Positions 31,375-42,444 of a stretch of 64,000 bases of DNA are shown one piece after another. The position numbers and the translations under genes are program-made. This DNA comes from Zarea fungicola (lineage: Eukaryota; Ascomycota; Sordariomycetes; Hypocreales; Cordycipitaceae). The notes beneath the pieces were generated by a model. The model did no database searches and was not told the origin of the DNA. It worked only from the letters and a program-made list of their open reading frames with translations. Within the stretch, counting starts at the first letter, position 1, and the number at the start of each line of letters is the position of its first letter. The stretch spans positions 1 to 64,000 of the forward strand of contig FWCC01000201.1 in assembly GCA_900169235.1 (NCBI GenBank), read 5' to 3'.

Positions 31375-32967
31375 TCACTCCTTGACTCGCTTAGACGGCC
31401 GAAGCAGCGAATCATCCGCCAGCCCGCTCCGCTTGCTCCCCGGCAGGCTGCTCGTCCGGATATCATTGTCGTCCTGGCTCACCCGCCGGTGCGGATAGTC
31501 CACCTTGAGCCCCTCAAACGCATTTGCCGTCACCCGATCGCCCGTGCTAAAAAAGGGGAGCTGCAGCGCCTGCGCGGCCGTGAGCCTCTTGACCGGGTCG
31601 TACTCCAACAGGCCCGACAGTAGCCGGTACCCCTCCTGGCCCAGCGAGCTCAGCGACGGGGAAGAGCCGGATGACGTGTTTGTGCTGCTCGGGGCGCCGG
31701 AAATGGTATTGTGGTACCACTTTTCCAGGTTCGAGGCCAGCGGCGGCGGATGACCACCGCTGTGATGATTGCTGCTAGAAGAGTGGTGGCGGCCGTGGTG
31801 GGCGGCCATGCTGGTCTGCAGGGTCGTCAGCTGGCCGTACTCGGGCATGGCGGCGAGGAGCGGCCACTTGTCCTTTGTCGGGGCGCCCATGATTTCCATA
31901 ATCTTCATCATCTGGTTGCGCTGAAACGGCACCGTCTTCTTGCTGTCCATCTTGGCCTCCTCGCCCTTGAAAATGGGTCGCAGCGACAGCAGCTCGGCAA
32001 AGATGCACCCAATCGCCCACATGTCAATCGCGGGCGTGTAGTGGTACGAGCCGAGGATGAGCTCGGGCGCGCGGTACCATATCGTCACGACCACCTTATC
32101 GCCGCTAAAGAGGGAGTGCAGGGGCTTGTCGAAGCGGCGGGCGAGGCCCAGGTCGCCAATCTTGACGCCGCCAGACGAGCTCACCATAATGTTGGCCGGC
32201 TTGAGGTCGCGGTGCAGCACCCAGTTGGTGTGCAGGTAGTGGCAGCCGTTGAGCAGCTGGAACATGATGCTCTTGACGGTGGCGGGCGGTATGGGGTGGC
32301 GGGGCTGCTGGGTGTGGTGGTGGATGATCTGGAGCAGGTCGTGCTCAGCATAATCAAAGACCATGTAGATGCACTTGTCCTCGAGGATGATTTCAATCAG
32401 GCGGATGACGTTGGCGTGGTTGAGCTCGCTGCACAGGCTCATCTCGCGGATGGCGCTCTGGGAGATGCCCGTGTAGCTGACCTGCTCGCCCTCCTTGTCG
32501 GGCTTGAACTTTTTAATGGCGCATTCGTGGCCGACGGGCACAGGGGTGCCGTTTGTGCTGGTGACAATGTTGCCGCGGTTCACGGCCTTGTAGACACGGC
32601 CATAGGTTCCGCTGCTGATGAAGCCCACGATGCGGTAGCGCTCCGTGACGCGGGCTTTGGGCTGGTAGCCGCCGGATCGGCCGAGGCCTTCTGGAATGAT
32701 TCGTTTGTGAGCATACGTCTGGCTGCTGCCGCGATAACCAAAAGTTGGTGCTAGATATGAAGACGCAGATGACATGGAGGAGGAAGAGGCTGTAGAAAAG
32801 GGCATGGGAGGAGCCACAAAGGATGAGTGCCACTGGGCACTAGATCGTTGTTGTTGCTGCTGCTGCTGCGGCCGGTGCTGGTACTGGTGCTGGCTCTGTT
32901 GCGACTGGTGTGGTATTTGCTGCCCATATGATTCGTGCCCGGCAGTGGGCCGTAATCTAGACGGCAT
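31375..32967 (-). CDS. ssn3: Cyclin-dependent kinase SSN3/Cdk8 (Mediator kinase module)
   Basis: Catalytic subunit of the Mediator CDK8 module, acting in the nucleus on RNA polymerase II regulation. A single exon encodes 530 residues. The first 100 residues are low complexity with a poly-Gln run (34-40). Kinase core: ISSGTYGRVYKA loop, Lys152 in AIKKFK, the Cdk8-type SAIREMSLC helix (Glu175, in place of PSTAIRE), HRDLKPANIM (Asp254), DLGLAR (Asp272) and VVTIWYRAPE. An insertion rich in His and Ser (about residues 390-440) lies before the last helices, as is usual in filamentous fungi. The tail ends in a Lys/Arg-rich KRVKE. The next upstream features are a possible orphan exon and then ARP2. 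Confidence 0.93.
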   Translation of the reverse strand: MPSRLRPTAGHESYGQQIPHQSQQSQHQYQHRPQQQQQQQRSSAQWHSSFVAPPMPFSTASSSSMSSASSYLAPTFGYRGSSQTYAHKRIIPEGLGRSGGYQPKARVTERYRIVGFISSGTYGRVYKAVNRGNIVTSTNGTPVPVGHECAIKKFKPDKEGEQVSYTGISQSAIREMSLCSELNHANVIRLIEIILEDKCIYMVFDYAEHDLLQIIHHHTQQPRHPIPPATVKSIMFQLLNGCHYLHTNWVLHRDLKPANIMVSSSGGVKIGDLGLARRFDKPLHSLFSGDKVVVTIWYRAPELILGSYHYTPAIDMWAIGCIFAELLSLRPIFKGEEAKMDSKKTVPFQRNQMMKIMEIMGAPTKDKWPLLAAMPEYGQLTTLQTSMAAHHGRHHSSSSNHHSGGHPPPLASNLEKWYHNTISGAPSSTNTSSGSSPSLSSLGQEGYRLLSGLLEYDPVKRLTAAQALQLPFFSTGDRVTANAFEGLKVDYPHRRVSQDDNDIRTSSLPGSKRSGLADDSLLRPSKRVKE

Positions 32968-34980
32968 AAGAAACTATTTCGAGTTTCCTTTTGCTAAGCC
33001 AGGTGTGGTGATGCAGATGTTGCAGCGTAGATGCGGAGATGGGAATAGATATGGGGTCGGAAGGTTGTCGCCGCTGTATGCACGCCCCAGCGGAATGACG
33101 AAGCTCCGAGAACCGAATGCCAGAACATGTAAAAAGGGCAGAAAGAGGAGCTAGCCGTCGGGCGAAAATGTGGAATCAAGAAGATGCAAAAACTCAAAAT
33201 GACAGATGTGAAGAAGAAAAATTGTGAAGAAAATCGTCAGTGCTTAGAAGTGGTGCATGACATGACACGCAACGCACGCGACAGTCTCCTCCCGTGCTGC
33301 TGCTCACGCGGACAGTAGAGGCCAAGGCCAGAAGCAAAAACGAGGGTTGATGGTCCAAATATCGACACTCGCCGGCATGATGCGAATCAATTTTGCCAGC
33401 CTGACTCAGCTTTTGCTTTCGGATCCCCGAACCGGCAAAGGGGTGTGCATAGACGGGTATTGGAGAGAGGCGACGTAGCCGGGGGAGAAAAGGTACTAGG
33501 ATGACGGTAGCTCCTACATCCGCCGCGTGGGGTAGATATGGATGACAGATGCAACGATGAAATAAAAATAAAAGAAAAATACAAGTAGTAGGGAATAAAA
33601 CTAGTAGGGGATAAAAGTAGAAAATAACATACCGTCAAAGGCCGCCTGCACACCACGCTTAAGAGACTGGTGTGTTCGCACAGCTTGAACCGCTCCGCCG
33701 GCCGTACTCCCCGATCCCGGGCCGGATGGAGGGTTCGTCAGGCTCATGTGCGCTTCTTCAAATAAGATTTGGGCGAATGGATAAAATGAATTGTCATCCC
33801 CCTCTCCGACTCGGGGGGCGAAATGCAATACTTGTCCCGACCAAGCCGAAAGTAGCGTCCCCCTAACCAGTTACCCGAGTGGTCTTTGCTGGGGCGGAAC
33901 AAATAGGCTAAGAACTGGGGCTTGGGTATGCTTGTCCCGGTGAAAGCGCAGGCGGTAATAAAATTGCGGCGAAATAGACGATGCTTGGCTCCAGTGGAAT
34001 ATGCCGCTCCAGAAATATTTGAGCCGGGGCGGCGGAAAAAGAGAAATTGATGACAAGGCGGCTTAATCCTGACTGGGTGGTGGGAGGGTTGTCTCTCCTG
34101 CAACAAACACAACCGCGCGATGCCCCCTTGGGGTACTGGTAACTAGTCAACTCGAACTCGGGCCCGGCGTGATTCCCTTTTCGCCAAGTTGAACTGTTTG
34201 GTAAATAATCAGGGGAGATAGCTGCCTGGCGCTGCTCCTTGCTCCTTTGGTCGGGGTGTTCGCTTTTGAGATTGCTGTGGAGTCTTGTATCCTTTGCTTT
34301 TTTATTTTATTTTATTTTTCAGTCAGTGCGTGTCTGGGCTGGCGATGATACGAACCAGCGGCTTATTTTGTTGGAGACTTTCTTGGGGGTCTGTTTTGTC
34401 GCATTCGCTCTGGTTGCCCACGGCTCAGCTCATCAACCTTGCAGCGGCTTTGCGGGGTGAGAAGCAGGCGGACCCTCGAAGCGTTCAATTGGAGAGACAC
34501 AGACACCGGAGCGGCGGATGCAGACAGGGCATTATCTATGCAGCTGTTGCAAGGTTCCGATGAAATCAGACTGGCCTGTTTGCTCTTCTCTATCGCTTGC
34601 CAATGGAGGCTTGTTTGGTGGTCCATCTTGCGCTGAGGCATCAGCCAAAGTGGATGACTAATCATCGATGCCTCACTGCGTACCCTTGTACAGAACAGAG
34701 TTCATGTGCTTCAAATATTGGCTTAACCTAGAAAATACAAATGAAAAGAAATAAGTAAATCTCATGCATAATATTTTCTCGCCTACTAAAAAAGAAAAAG
34801 AAAAAAAAAAGTCAAGTTTTTACGGTTGCCTCTTGATGCACCGCTACAGTTTGTTAAATCTTGCTTTCACGGCCGTGATCCATTCTCCCATGTCTGTCTC
34901 TCCATTGCACCCAGTACATGTGTCCATTCCCCATGCCTCTCTCTCCATTGTACCGCAATATATTTGTCCATCTCCAGGAA
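32968..34980. other. 2-kb intergenic region upstream of SSN3
   Basis: Contains the SSN3 promoter and the 3' region of ARP2. A minus-strand first-exon candidate at 33633-33747 is listed separately. Otherwise no gene is recognised; short frames on both strands between 33744 and 34665 overlap each other and show no domain. Confidence 0.4.
33633..33747 (-). CDS. Possible first exon of an unidentified minus-strand gene
   Basis: An ATG at 33747 opens a frame of 38 codons ending at a consensus donor, GACG|GTATGTTA. The peptide (Pro/Gly/Ser-rich start, then RTHQSLKRGVQAAF) looks like a natural N-terminus. A downstream acceptor (GATGTAG near 33520) would continue an open frame of about 85 codons, but that stretch has no recognisable domain. 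It could also be an alternative 5' exon of SSN3. Not resolved. Confidence 0.3.
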
Positions 34981-36365
34981 TTATCGAGGGCCCAACTTCT
35001 CCAGCACCCGGGAACCTTGCTCGTCCCACTCGGCCTTGGTCACCCACATGCTCTCCTTGTCCGCCATAATGTTGGCCAGGACCGCACCGCCCAAAAACAC
35101 CATGTGCCGTCTCCTGGGCGGGTCCTCTATGCGCACCTTGAACTTGCTGAGGCGCTCCGGGTTGCCCTGCAGCGCCCGCGTGAGCCACAGCTGCTTGAGC
35201 TCCTTTTCCAGGCGCGACGGCAGGCCCGGGTACATGCTGCTGCCGCCCGACAGGACAATGGCCTTGAACAGGGACGCGCGAATGTCCACGTCGGCCGACT
35301 GGATCGTGTTGAACAAGAACTCGCCCAGGCCGGGGGACTCATTGTCCACCAGGTGCGGCTGGAACAGGCACTCGGGCGCCTCGAACCGCTCGCTGCCCAC
35401 GCGGATCACGCGGCCGTCGGGCAGTGTGTAGTTTTCCACCAGGACCGTCGTGTCCTCGCTCAGCGCCTTGTCGAGCTCCAGGTCGTATGATACGTAGCAC
35501 AGCTTCTCCTTGATCTGGCGCACCGTCTCAAAGTCGGCGGTTCGGTTCAGCGCGTAGCCGCGGCGGAGGAGCAGCTTGATGAGGTTTCGGGTCACGTCGC
35601 GGCCCGCCACGTCGAGGCGCTTTGTGAGGTGGTTGAGGACGACGGATTCGTAGACGGGGACAATGTGCGTGACGCCATCGCCCGAGTCGACGACGACACC
35701 AGAGCTAAGACCTGCGGGAAATATGTTAGCGGCAAGTACGGCTTGTCACGGGTACAACAAAGCTGCAACAAAGCTGCAACAAAGCTGCCAAAGTAGACAT
35801 TCATACCCTGAGCATAAAGGGCCAGCACGGCCTGAATCGCAACGTAGACGCCGCCGAACCCATATCTGTCAAACATGACCTCGCACATTTGCTCGCGGTT
35901 CCGGAGCGGGTTCATCGGAGGCTCCGTCAGGAGAATCTTCTGGCCGCGCGGGTCAATCTGGAGCTTCTCGAAAAAGGTATAATCCCACAGGTGCTGCATG
36001 TCATCCCACTTCCTGACGATGCCATTCTCCATGGGGTAGCTTATTTGCAGCATGGTGCGGGCCGCCGCCGCCTCGTCACCGCACATGATGTCCTTGATTA
36101 CTATGTCATTGTCCGTCTTCTCCTCGGAACGCAGGATCGGCCGGCCAACTATGGAGGGGAACTGGTGCTCCGGGAAGTTTTGCGCTGCGTAGCCGACCTT
36201 GAGGAAACCGGTGCCGCCGTCGAGGACTAGAGAAAGGAGGGGGTCGTATACGTCAGCGAGGCACGTTTACCTATGGGATTCCCAGAGGGCAGCCATTCGG
36301 ACCGGTGATGGGGCGGTTTCTGGCACAATCATCATTCACATACCAATGGGCGGGGGATTGGCCAT
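34981..36365 (-). CDS. arp2: Actin-related protein 2 (Arp2/3 complex)
   Basis: Subunit of the Arp2/3 complex that nucleates branched actin at endocytic patches and growing tips. Three exons (36344-36365, 35807-36226, 34981-35711) give 390 residues; exon 1 is only 22 bp (MANPPPI). The spliced product reads [13 protein letters not shown] (phosphate loop 1), [42 protein letters not shown] (phosphate loop 2) and [17 protein letters not shown], all hallmarks of Arp2. It ends RVLEKLG, as in other Arp2 proteins. Both introns are phase 1. Confidence 0.95.
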
Positions 36366-36737
36366 CTTTGCAGCAGCTTGCGGGTATTGCTGGGAGAGAA
36401 ATTCGGTGTCTGGTGAGGTGACGTGTGTTGGGTTATGGGAGCCTTGACAGCTTCCAGTTGGGACCTCGCCTCGCCTGTAGCTGTGCTGCGCCAGAATGGT
36501 GGGGTCGAGCGGACGTCAGAGGTGGCTGATGCGTCACGTGATACCCCGCGACTTTTGGTGACTGCGCCGGAGCTGCCCGCCGGGCCGGAGTAGGAGGTGG
36601 GTGCATCGGTAGTCGGACCTCGACATGATTATTCCCTCTAATTAATTGTTTACTATTTCACATATTTTTGCAAAATTACTTACCATTTTTGAGGGTTTAT
36701 TTTAATTTTAATCCTTTTTTTCTTTTTCATTCTTACA
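36366..36737. other. Divergent promoter region of ARP2 and the racemase-like gene
   Basis: 372 bp between divergent start codons. The half near ARP2 is GC-rich and the half near the racemase gene is T-rich. No further feature is identified. Confidence 0.4.
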
Positions 36738-37579
36738 ATGACAAACACTCGGAAAATCAAACTGCTGATTTTAAACCCCAACAGCTCCAGAGCGATGACG
36801 GAGGGCATGCAGACGGCAGTCTCCAAGGTGGCCCTTTACGAGGTATTAAAAATATCATAATTCATCAGACTGATTTTATGCAATTTTCTCATATTTTCCT
36901 TTTTCCCAATTTTTAGCACTTTGATATTTCCACCTATACCGCTCCTCCCTCCGCGCCAGCAAGCATCAATGACGATCAAGGCATCCAGGCCAGCACAGAT
37001 GCCGTATTGGCAGACATTTCTGCTGGAAATCTCAACATTAATAATTTCGACGCCATTCTAGTCGCCTGCTTCAGTGTGCATACCCTCGTATCTACGCTTT
37101 CTTCCATGACGAGCGCTGCGGTCACGGGCATCTTTGAGGCTAGCATTCTCACCTCGCTGTCTCTCATTGCGCCGCCGGGCGGAAACGAGTCGTGGGGCAT
37201 TGTCACTACCGGAGCCTTCTGGGAGAGACACCTCAATGACGGTGTCAATGTGTTTCTGGGTCAGGAGGCTGGGCAGAAGAATGAGCGGTTTGGGGGCACC
37301 TTTTCGAGTGGATTGACGGCCGGCGACTTCCATACTGTCTCGCCAGAGCAGGTCCAAGAGAAGCTCAAAGATGCAACAGTACGCCTGTTAAAATCAGCCA
37401 ACGTCCGGTGTGTTGTCATGGGGTGTGGTGGCATGGCTGGGTTAGAAGGCATCATTCGCGACGCGGCCGTCGAGGTGTACGGTGCGGATCGAGGCAGCCA
37501 TCTCTACATTATCGATGGCGTGCGGGCTGGTCTAGTGCAGCTGCATCAAATAGTAACGAGTAGACGTGAATTCGCTTAA
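36738..37579 (+). CDS. Asp/Glu/hydantoin racemase family protein (DCG1-like)
   Basis: Two exons, 36738-36842 and 36917-37579, give 255 residues, typical of the family. The start reads KIKLLILNPNSSRAMTEGM, the usual first strand and loop. The two catalytic cysteines expected in cofactor-independent racemases are present: Cys86 in VACFSVH and Cys205 in VMGCGGMAG. Members racemise amino acids or hydantoins; the yeast relative DCG1 is under nitrogen-catabolite control. Substrate here is unknown. It is convergent with the sugar transporter, 83 bp apart. Confidence 0.88.
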
Positions 37580-37662
37580 TATATCAATTACTCTCATGAT
37601 ACAACACCTAGTCTATAAAACTGGTACACTGTTGTACAAGTCAAAGAAAGTTCGCACTCCCC

Positions 37663-39323
37663 CTAGTCCAAGCGCCGGGTACGGCCCCAGACCTCATCCA
37701 CGTCCTTCTTGCCGTTGGTCTCTGGAATCTTCCATGAGACGAAAACAGACGAGACGGCAGCAACGGCGGCAAAAACAAAGTACACCCAGCCACCGTTTCC
37801 TCCAAAGGTGTGGTTCAGGGACGTGTTGAGAATGGGAAAGAACTGCGCGACGATAAAGGTCGAGACGTAGGCACCAGCCAGCGCCCAGCTCTGGGTCGCG
37901 CCGACGGCCTCCTGGCCCACAAGCTCCGAGGCCAGGATAAACGGCACAGGTCCGAGGCCGACGGCGAAAAAGGCCACAAACAAGACGACGGCGACGGCCG
38001 AGAGAATCTTGTACCCGCAGACAATGGACAGCGCCAGGGCAAACGAGCTGCAGCCCTGGCCGACCACGGAGATGAGGAGGCACGTCTTGCGGCCGATGCG
38101 GTCCGGCAGCGGCGAGCAGCCAATGGTCATGACGAGATTGACGACGGACACGAGAATGGTCAGAAGAACCGAGGAGATGGGCAGCAGGTCCGCCAGCAGC
38201 GAGACCGAGTACATGATGATGGAGTTGATGCCGCACAGCTGCTGCACAAACATGGCGCCCACGACGGCGACAATGGCGGGGCGGTAGAAGGGATCCTTGA
38301 CGACCTGGACGAAGCCGAGATGCTTTGGCGCAGTCGTCGTTGTGTCGCCCGAGGCGTCCGTCACCATGCCCAGACCCTCTTCCGACTGGGACAGCAAGCC
38401 CTGCGCTTCGTCATTGGCAGCAGCAGCCGCACCGGGGCCCCAGGCGCTCGTCTCGCCCTCAATGTCGACGTGGCGGCCGCGGATCCGCTGCAGAATGCTC
38501 TTGGCCCTGGCCACGTCCCCGTGGGCGGCGACCCAGGCCGGGCTCTCAGGGATCGCCAGCAGGCCAAAGACCTGCGCGACGCCGAGGCAGACGCCCGCGC
38601 CGATGATGACGCGCCAGGCGCCGTCGTGGCTGAAAAAGTAGCCCAGGGTCTGGGTGATGAGGATGCCGACGTTGATGGAGACCTGGGTCATGACGCCAAA
38701 GAGGCCACGCTGGTCGGGCGGCGCAATCTCGCTAATGTAGAGGGGCACGATGACGGTCGCGCCGCCGGCGCCGATGCCGGCCAGGAACCGGCCCAGGGCG
38801 AAGAGGGCGACGCCGCCGGACCCCGTCTCGACGAGGGAGCCGAGGGCAAAGAAGAGCGCGGTGAGGCGCATGGCGGGAAGGCGGCCGCGCTTGGTGGCGA
38901 GGGAGCCGGAGCTGAGGGCGCCGAGGAGGCCACCCACGGTGAAGGCGGACGAGACAAAGGCGAACGCGGCCTCGCTCATGGGGATGCACTCGGGGATCCA
39001 CGCCGAGCCGCTGCCGTCATTCTTGCCTGCGGCGGAGGAAGAGACGAGACGGGCCAGTCTCAGGAATGACGAGACGGACTTTTTCTTGCAGGTAATGGCA
39101 TCCTGCGGCGCGTTGAGTTCGGCCTTTTTGAGGTGTTAATTTGAATAAAAAAATAATAATAATAATAAATCAAGTAGTGATATGCATGGATGGAGGGACT
39201 GAGGTAGGACGAAAGAGCGGGTTTATTGGGACTTACCAAATGGAAGCCAAACTGCAGTGGCCCGAGTGTCGCAATGACGAGCAACGCGATGAGATGAAAC
39301 GTTATGTCTCGGAGGCCAGCCAT
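37663..39323 (-). CDS. MFS sugar transporter
   Basis: Two exons (39237-39323 and 37663-39123) give 515 residues with about 12 hydrophobic segments. Sugar-porter motifs: a first helix TLGPLQFGFHLAELNAPQD across the splice, the GRLP segment between helices 2 and 3, GRFLAGIGAGG, PESPAW after helix 6, QQLCGINSIIMYS in helix 7 and PETNGK at the C-terminal end. A soluble loop of about 70 residues lies between helices 6 and 7 (ETSAWGPGAAAAAND...). The closest type is the fungal group related to yeast Vps73 and other hexose transporters of internal membranes. The location, plasma membrane or vacuole, cannot be told. Confidence 0.92.
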
Positions 39324-39931
39324 GATGCGACTTTTGGGGAGGAGACTATGTTGATGAAGGGAGGATGTGTATCCGTGTCACCGTACTCTGATGACGCGAA
39401 TACAAAATGCCAGCGATGCCAACTGGGGAAGCTGACGACGGTTGCGTCGAGCGCGGGGCTGTGAGGCACGCGTGACTGGGCTACCCTAGACCGTCGCAGG
39501 AGGGGGTTTTGACACAGTTTAAACAGGCAAATTGGTGAAATAATAATTGTGAATCATTTAAATCAGTTTTGAATTTAATCTACTCAGTATTCAAGCTGTT
39601 CTGCCCTGCGGAAAGCCAGGAGTTGATCTGCTACGCTGTGCATGTACCTGACGATTTTTGAATCGTGGAAAGCTCCTTCAAAGGTCCTTAGCAGTGGTAT
39701 TGTACACCGTTATTCAGTTTACATATTTTTTATTAGAGTTGATAATTACTATATAAATATTTGCTTACAGTAATTATAAATCTTCATAAATCTTCATCAA
39801 TTTTAAAATTATTTTCCTACGCCTTTCAGCGATAGCCGCTTACCAAGACCTCGAGTGATGAAGTCTTGCGTACGAATGTCCCTACAGTCTGTCTCTTCCT
39901 GTATGTCTCACTCCTGCCTATTATTCCCTTC
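39324..39931. other. Intergenic region
   Basis: Promoter of the sugar transporter on the left; AT-rich sequence (39520-39820) with no recognised feature on the right. Confidence 0.4.
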
Positions 39932-40615
39932 CTAAAACTCCTGCAACACCTTGCGGTCACGGATACAGTCCTCTTCGTGCATCGGGTCCTTGGAGTCCTC
40001 GCTGATGCCCTCGATGATCCACTGTTGCACCGCGGGATGCGCAAACAGACGATCGACGTACTCGCCCGCCGTGCCGGGCAGCGCCAGCCCGTACGTCTTG
40101 AGGCGCGACGCAATCGGCGCATAAAACGCATCCGCCACGGAGAACCTCGGCCCCGCGAGCCACGGCCCGCCATGCTTCTGGATGCCCTCGGCAAACAGGG
40201 CCGCCAGGCGGTCCAGATCCTGCTGCAGCGCGTCGTCGACGGGGCCCAGCTCGATGCGCAGCGCGACGTTCATGGAGCACTGCTCGCGGACGGCGGGGAA
40301 GGACGAGTGCATCTCGGCGGCGGCGCAGCGGGCAAAGGCCCGGGCGGCCCTGTCGCTCGGCCACGCCTCGGGGTGCTTCTCGGCCACGTACTCGCAGATG
40401 GCGAGCGAGTCCCAGACGACGACGGACTGCTCCGCGTCGTGGAGGCAGGGGGCCTTGGCCGTGGGCGAAAAGGCCTTGAACGCGGGCTGGCGCTCCGTCG
40501 GCTGGAAGTGGTGCAGCTTCTCCTCAAACGGGATGTCGAGGGCCTTGAAGAGCACCCAGGGCCGCATGGACCAGCTGGAGTAGCGCTTGCTGCCAATGTA
40601 GAGCGAGGTGGCCAT
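39932..40615 (-). CDS. Glutathione S-transferase family protein
   Basis: A single exon; the ATG at 40615 gives 227 residues. The N-terminal domain opens LYIGSKRYSSWSMRPWVLFKA, whose SxxSWxxRP arrangement places Ser residues for glutathione binding, as in bacterial-type and zeta-like GSTs. It continues with the cis-Pro segment KAPCLHD and VVWDSLAICEYVAEKHP. The C-terminal helical domain includes FSVADAFYAPIASRL. Upstream in-frame codons to 40729 are also open but their translation looks like leader. Likely soluble and catalytic. It is unrelated in detail to the Ure2-like GST at 6715. Confidence 0.9.
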   Translation of the reverse strand: MATSLYIGSKRYSSWSMRPWVLFKALDIPFEEKLHHFQPTERQPAFKAFSPTAKAPCLHDAEQSVVVWDSLAICEYVAEKHPEAWPSDRAARAFARCAAAEMHSSFPAVREQCSMNVALRIELGPVDDALQQDLDRLAALFAEGIQKHGGPWLAGPRFSVADAFYAPIASRLKTYGLALPGTAGEYVDRLFAHPAVQQWIIEGISEDSKDPMHEEDCIRDRKVLQEF

Positions 40616-41634
40616 GATGTCCTGGTCCTTTTGATGTTGTAAACGTAAACGTAAACTCAAATTGAAGATTGAGAGTTGTTTGAGGATTGATAGATGAAGC
40701 AAAAATTCAACCAAAAATCCCCCGCTCACAAGAAACTAGCCAAGCTAAATAGTTGAAAAACAGCCGCAAAAGGACCTGCATAATAAATGCCACTTTCATA
40801 GCCATACATCAAATCGGCTCAAAAAGAAGTGGATTTTCATCGGGGTATTCGCAAACCTCAGCCGCTCGTACCCCGTATAAGAAGTTGAGTCATAGACTAT
40901 AATATACCTCTTGCTCTCTGAGCTGTTGCATTTCTAAGCAAAAAAAATCCACCGAAAACGGGTTGTGCCCCCATCTGTAATTTGACTCAATCTTGTCAAT
41001 TGAATCCCAATACAACGCAGCGTGCCGATATTGTAAACTTCTTATTCAGTGTAGGCGGGCCATTGGACAAAATAAAACGGCGTCTAGATGGTTGAGCACA
41101 ATAAACTCCGTCTCCTCCCACATCTTCCCGCCTATCTGCCTATCAGCTTCCCAATCTGCTTCTCTTGTGCAGCACCACCAACCCCTAGACTCGCCGGCTG
41201 TCGCTGCTACTCATTCATATTCTCGATGCCATGGGGAATGCGGTGTACCAGCTACCCATGGTCGTACCAACCGTAAACCTGGGACAAAGTCTTTGCACCC
41301 ACCAAGAAAAGCGTGTAACTGTGGGCTCACAGTCTAGAACTTGTAAACCCAGCCTGAATTGAAGTAAAGTGCTAAACCATAATCAAATTTTGGTTAATTT
41401 AAGTATGCTCTCTGCCGCTCTGCGCCACCGCCAAAATTCGAGTCAATTTCGCGGCGTTGTACTCGACGCCAGCAAACATGTCAATACACTTGACATGCAA
41501 AATATACTACTCCTTCATTTCATTCACTTGCTTCAAACCTCCCTGTACCGAAAAAATTCCATATAGAATTACTTACTCATTTGTCAAGTTGCCGGTGCAC
41601 AGAGGCCGACATTTCGACAAGGGCTTCAAAAATC
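40616..41634. other. Intergenic region
   Basis: 1 kb without a recognisable gene. Overlapping short plus frames at 40993-41337 and 41088-41276 show no domain. Confidence 0.4.
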
Positions 41635-41989
41635 ATGGAGCTAGACAATGGCTCGACCATGATCGGCGCAACGGCCCTCGGCGGGATTGATGAATACGTG
41701 TGGAATCACACTTTTACCGTGACGAGCCAAAAACTGGTAGTCGGGAAAGGCGTGCTAATCATGATTTTTGATCCAAAAGCCGCGCTGAAATGGTCGGGAG
41801 AGGACACAAGGCAGGGCAGCGTCGCGGGCAGACCCGTCATGCCGGGCGACAATGTGGTGGCCTATGATGCGACGGTGAGATTTCATTAACCCTTTTGGCC
41901 ACTTTTTTTTCTTCTTCTTTGGAAAGCAGGAGTTTGGGGAATTTTTTTGTAAATCTAGGATACGAGACTGGGCTTATGGATACCTCTAG
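41635..41989 (+). CDS. Small hypothetical two-exon protein
   Basis: Exons 41635-41874 and 41930-41989 join in phase 0 across a 55-bp intron with a GTGAGA donor and a strong pyrimidine tract before GCAG; the product is 99 residues. Without the splice the frame stops at 41889. The sequence has beta-strand-like stretches (FTVTSQKLVVGKGVLIMIF) and no signal peptide. It is not recognised. It could be a real small gene or a chance frame. Confidence 0.35.
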
Positions 41990-42444
41990 ATATATACCCT
42001 GAGACTGGCGCATATTTTTGATCAATTATTTATCACGGCTTCTAGAAGACGTCGCTAAATCATCTGTTTTATATACCGATCAAGTACAATATTAAATATG
42101 AGGGAATTACAGCGCATCGTTCAACGATGAAGCAAACATGAAAATTGCGCAGATTTGCTGGTTGCCCATTCACACGACACTACCCAAGAATGTCTTCAAT
42201 TTTCTTCAACTATTTCATTGACAGATGGGGATATAAAGAGTCTGAATTATAAGATTTATAGCTATCATTTCAAAAAGGGGGTTAGCAGCCATATTAGAAG
42301 TAATGAGTAGGAATATTGTCGGCAACTCCCTGCTTGCCTCATGGCACCTGTCACATCCCCGCCTCATTCCTCATTTAACATGGCACCCAAGGCATGCAGA
42401 CATGCTCCAGCTCAAAATCTAGTCTCTACTTAGTCCCATGCTAT
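41990..42444. other. Intergenic region before the amine oxidase 3' end
   Basis: AT-rich, no feature recognised. Confidence 0.4.

Noticed and set aside
31711..32754. A 347-codon plus-strand frame opposite SSN3
   Set aside because: Shadow of the kinase gene; composition reflects the third-codon GC bias and no domain is present.
37810..39069. A 419-codon plus-strand frame opposite the sugar transporter
   Set aside because: It is a shadow of GC-rich codons on the other strand: Asp/Gly/Arg/Ala-rich, no domain, fully overlapped by a clear transporter.
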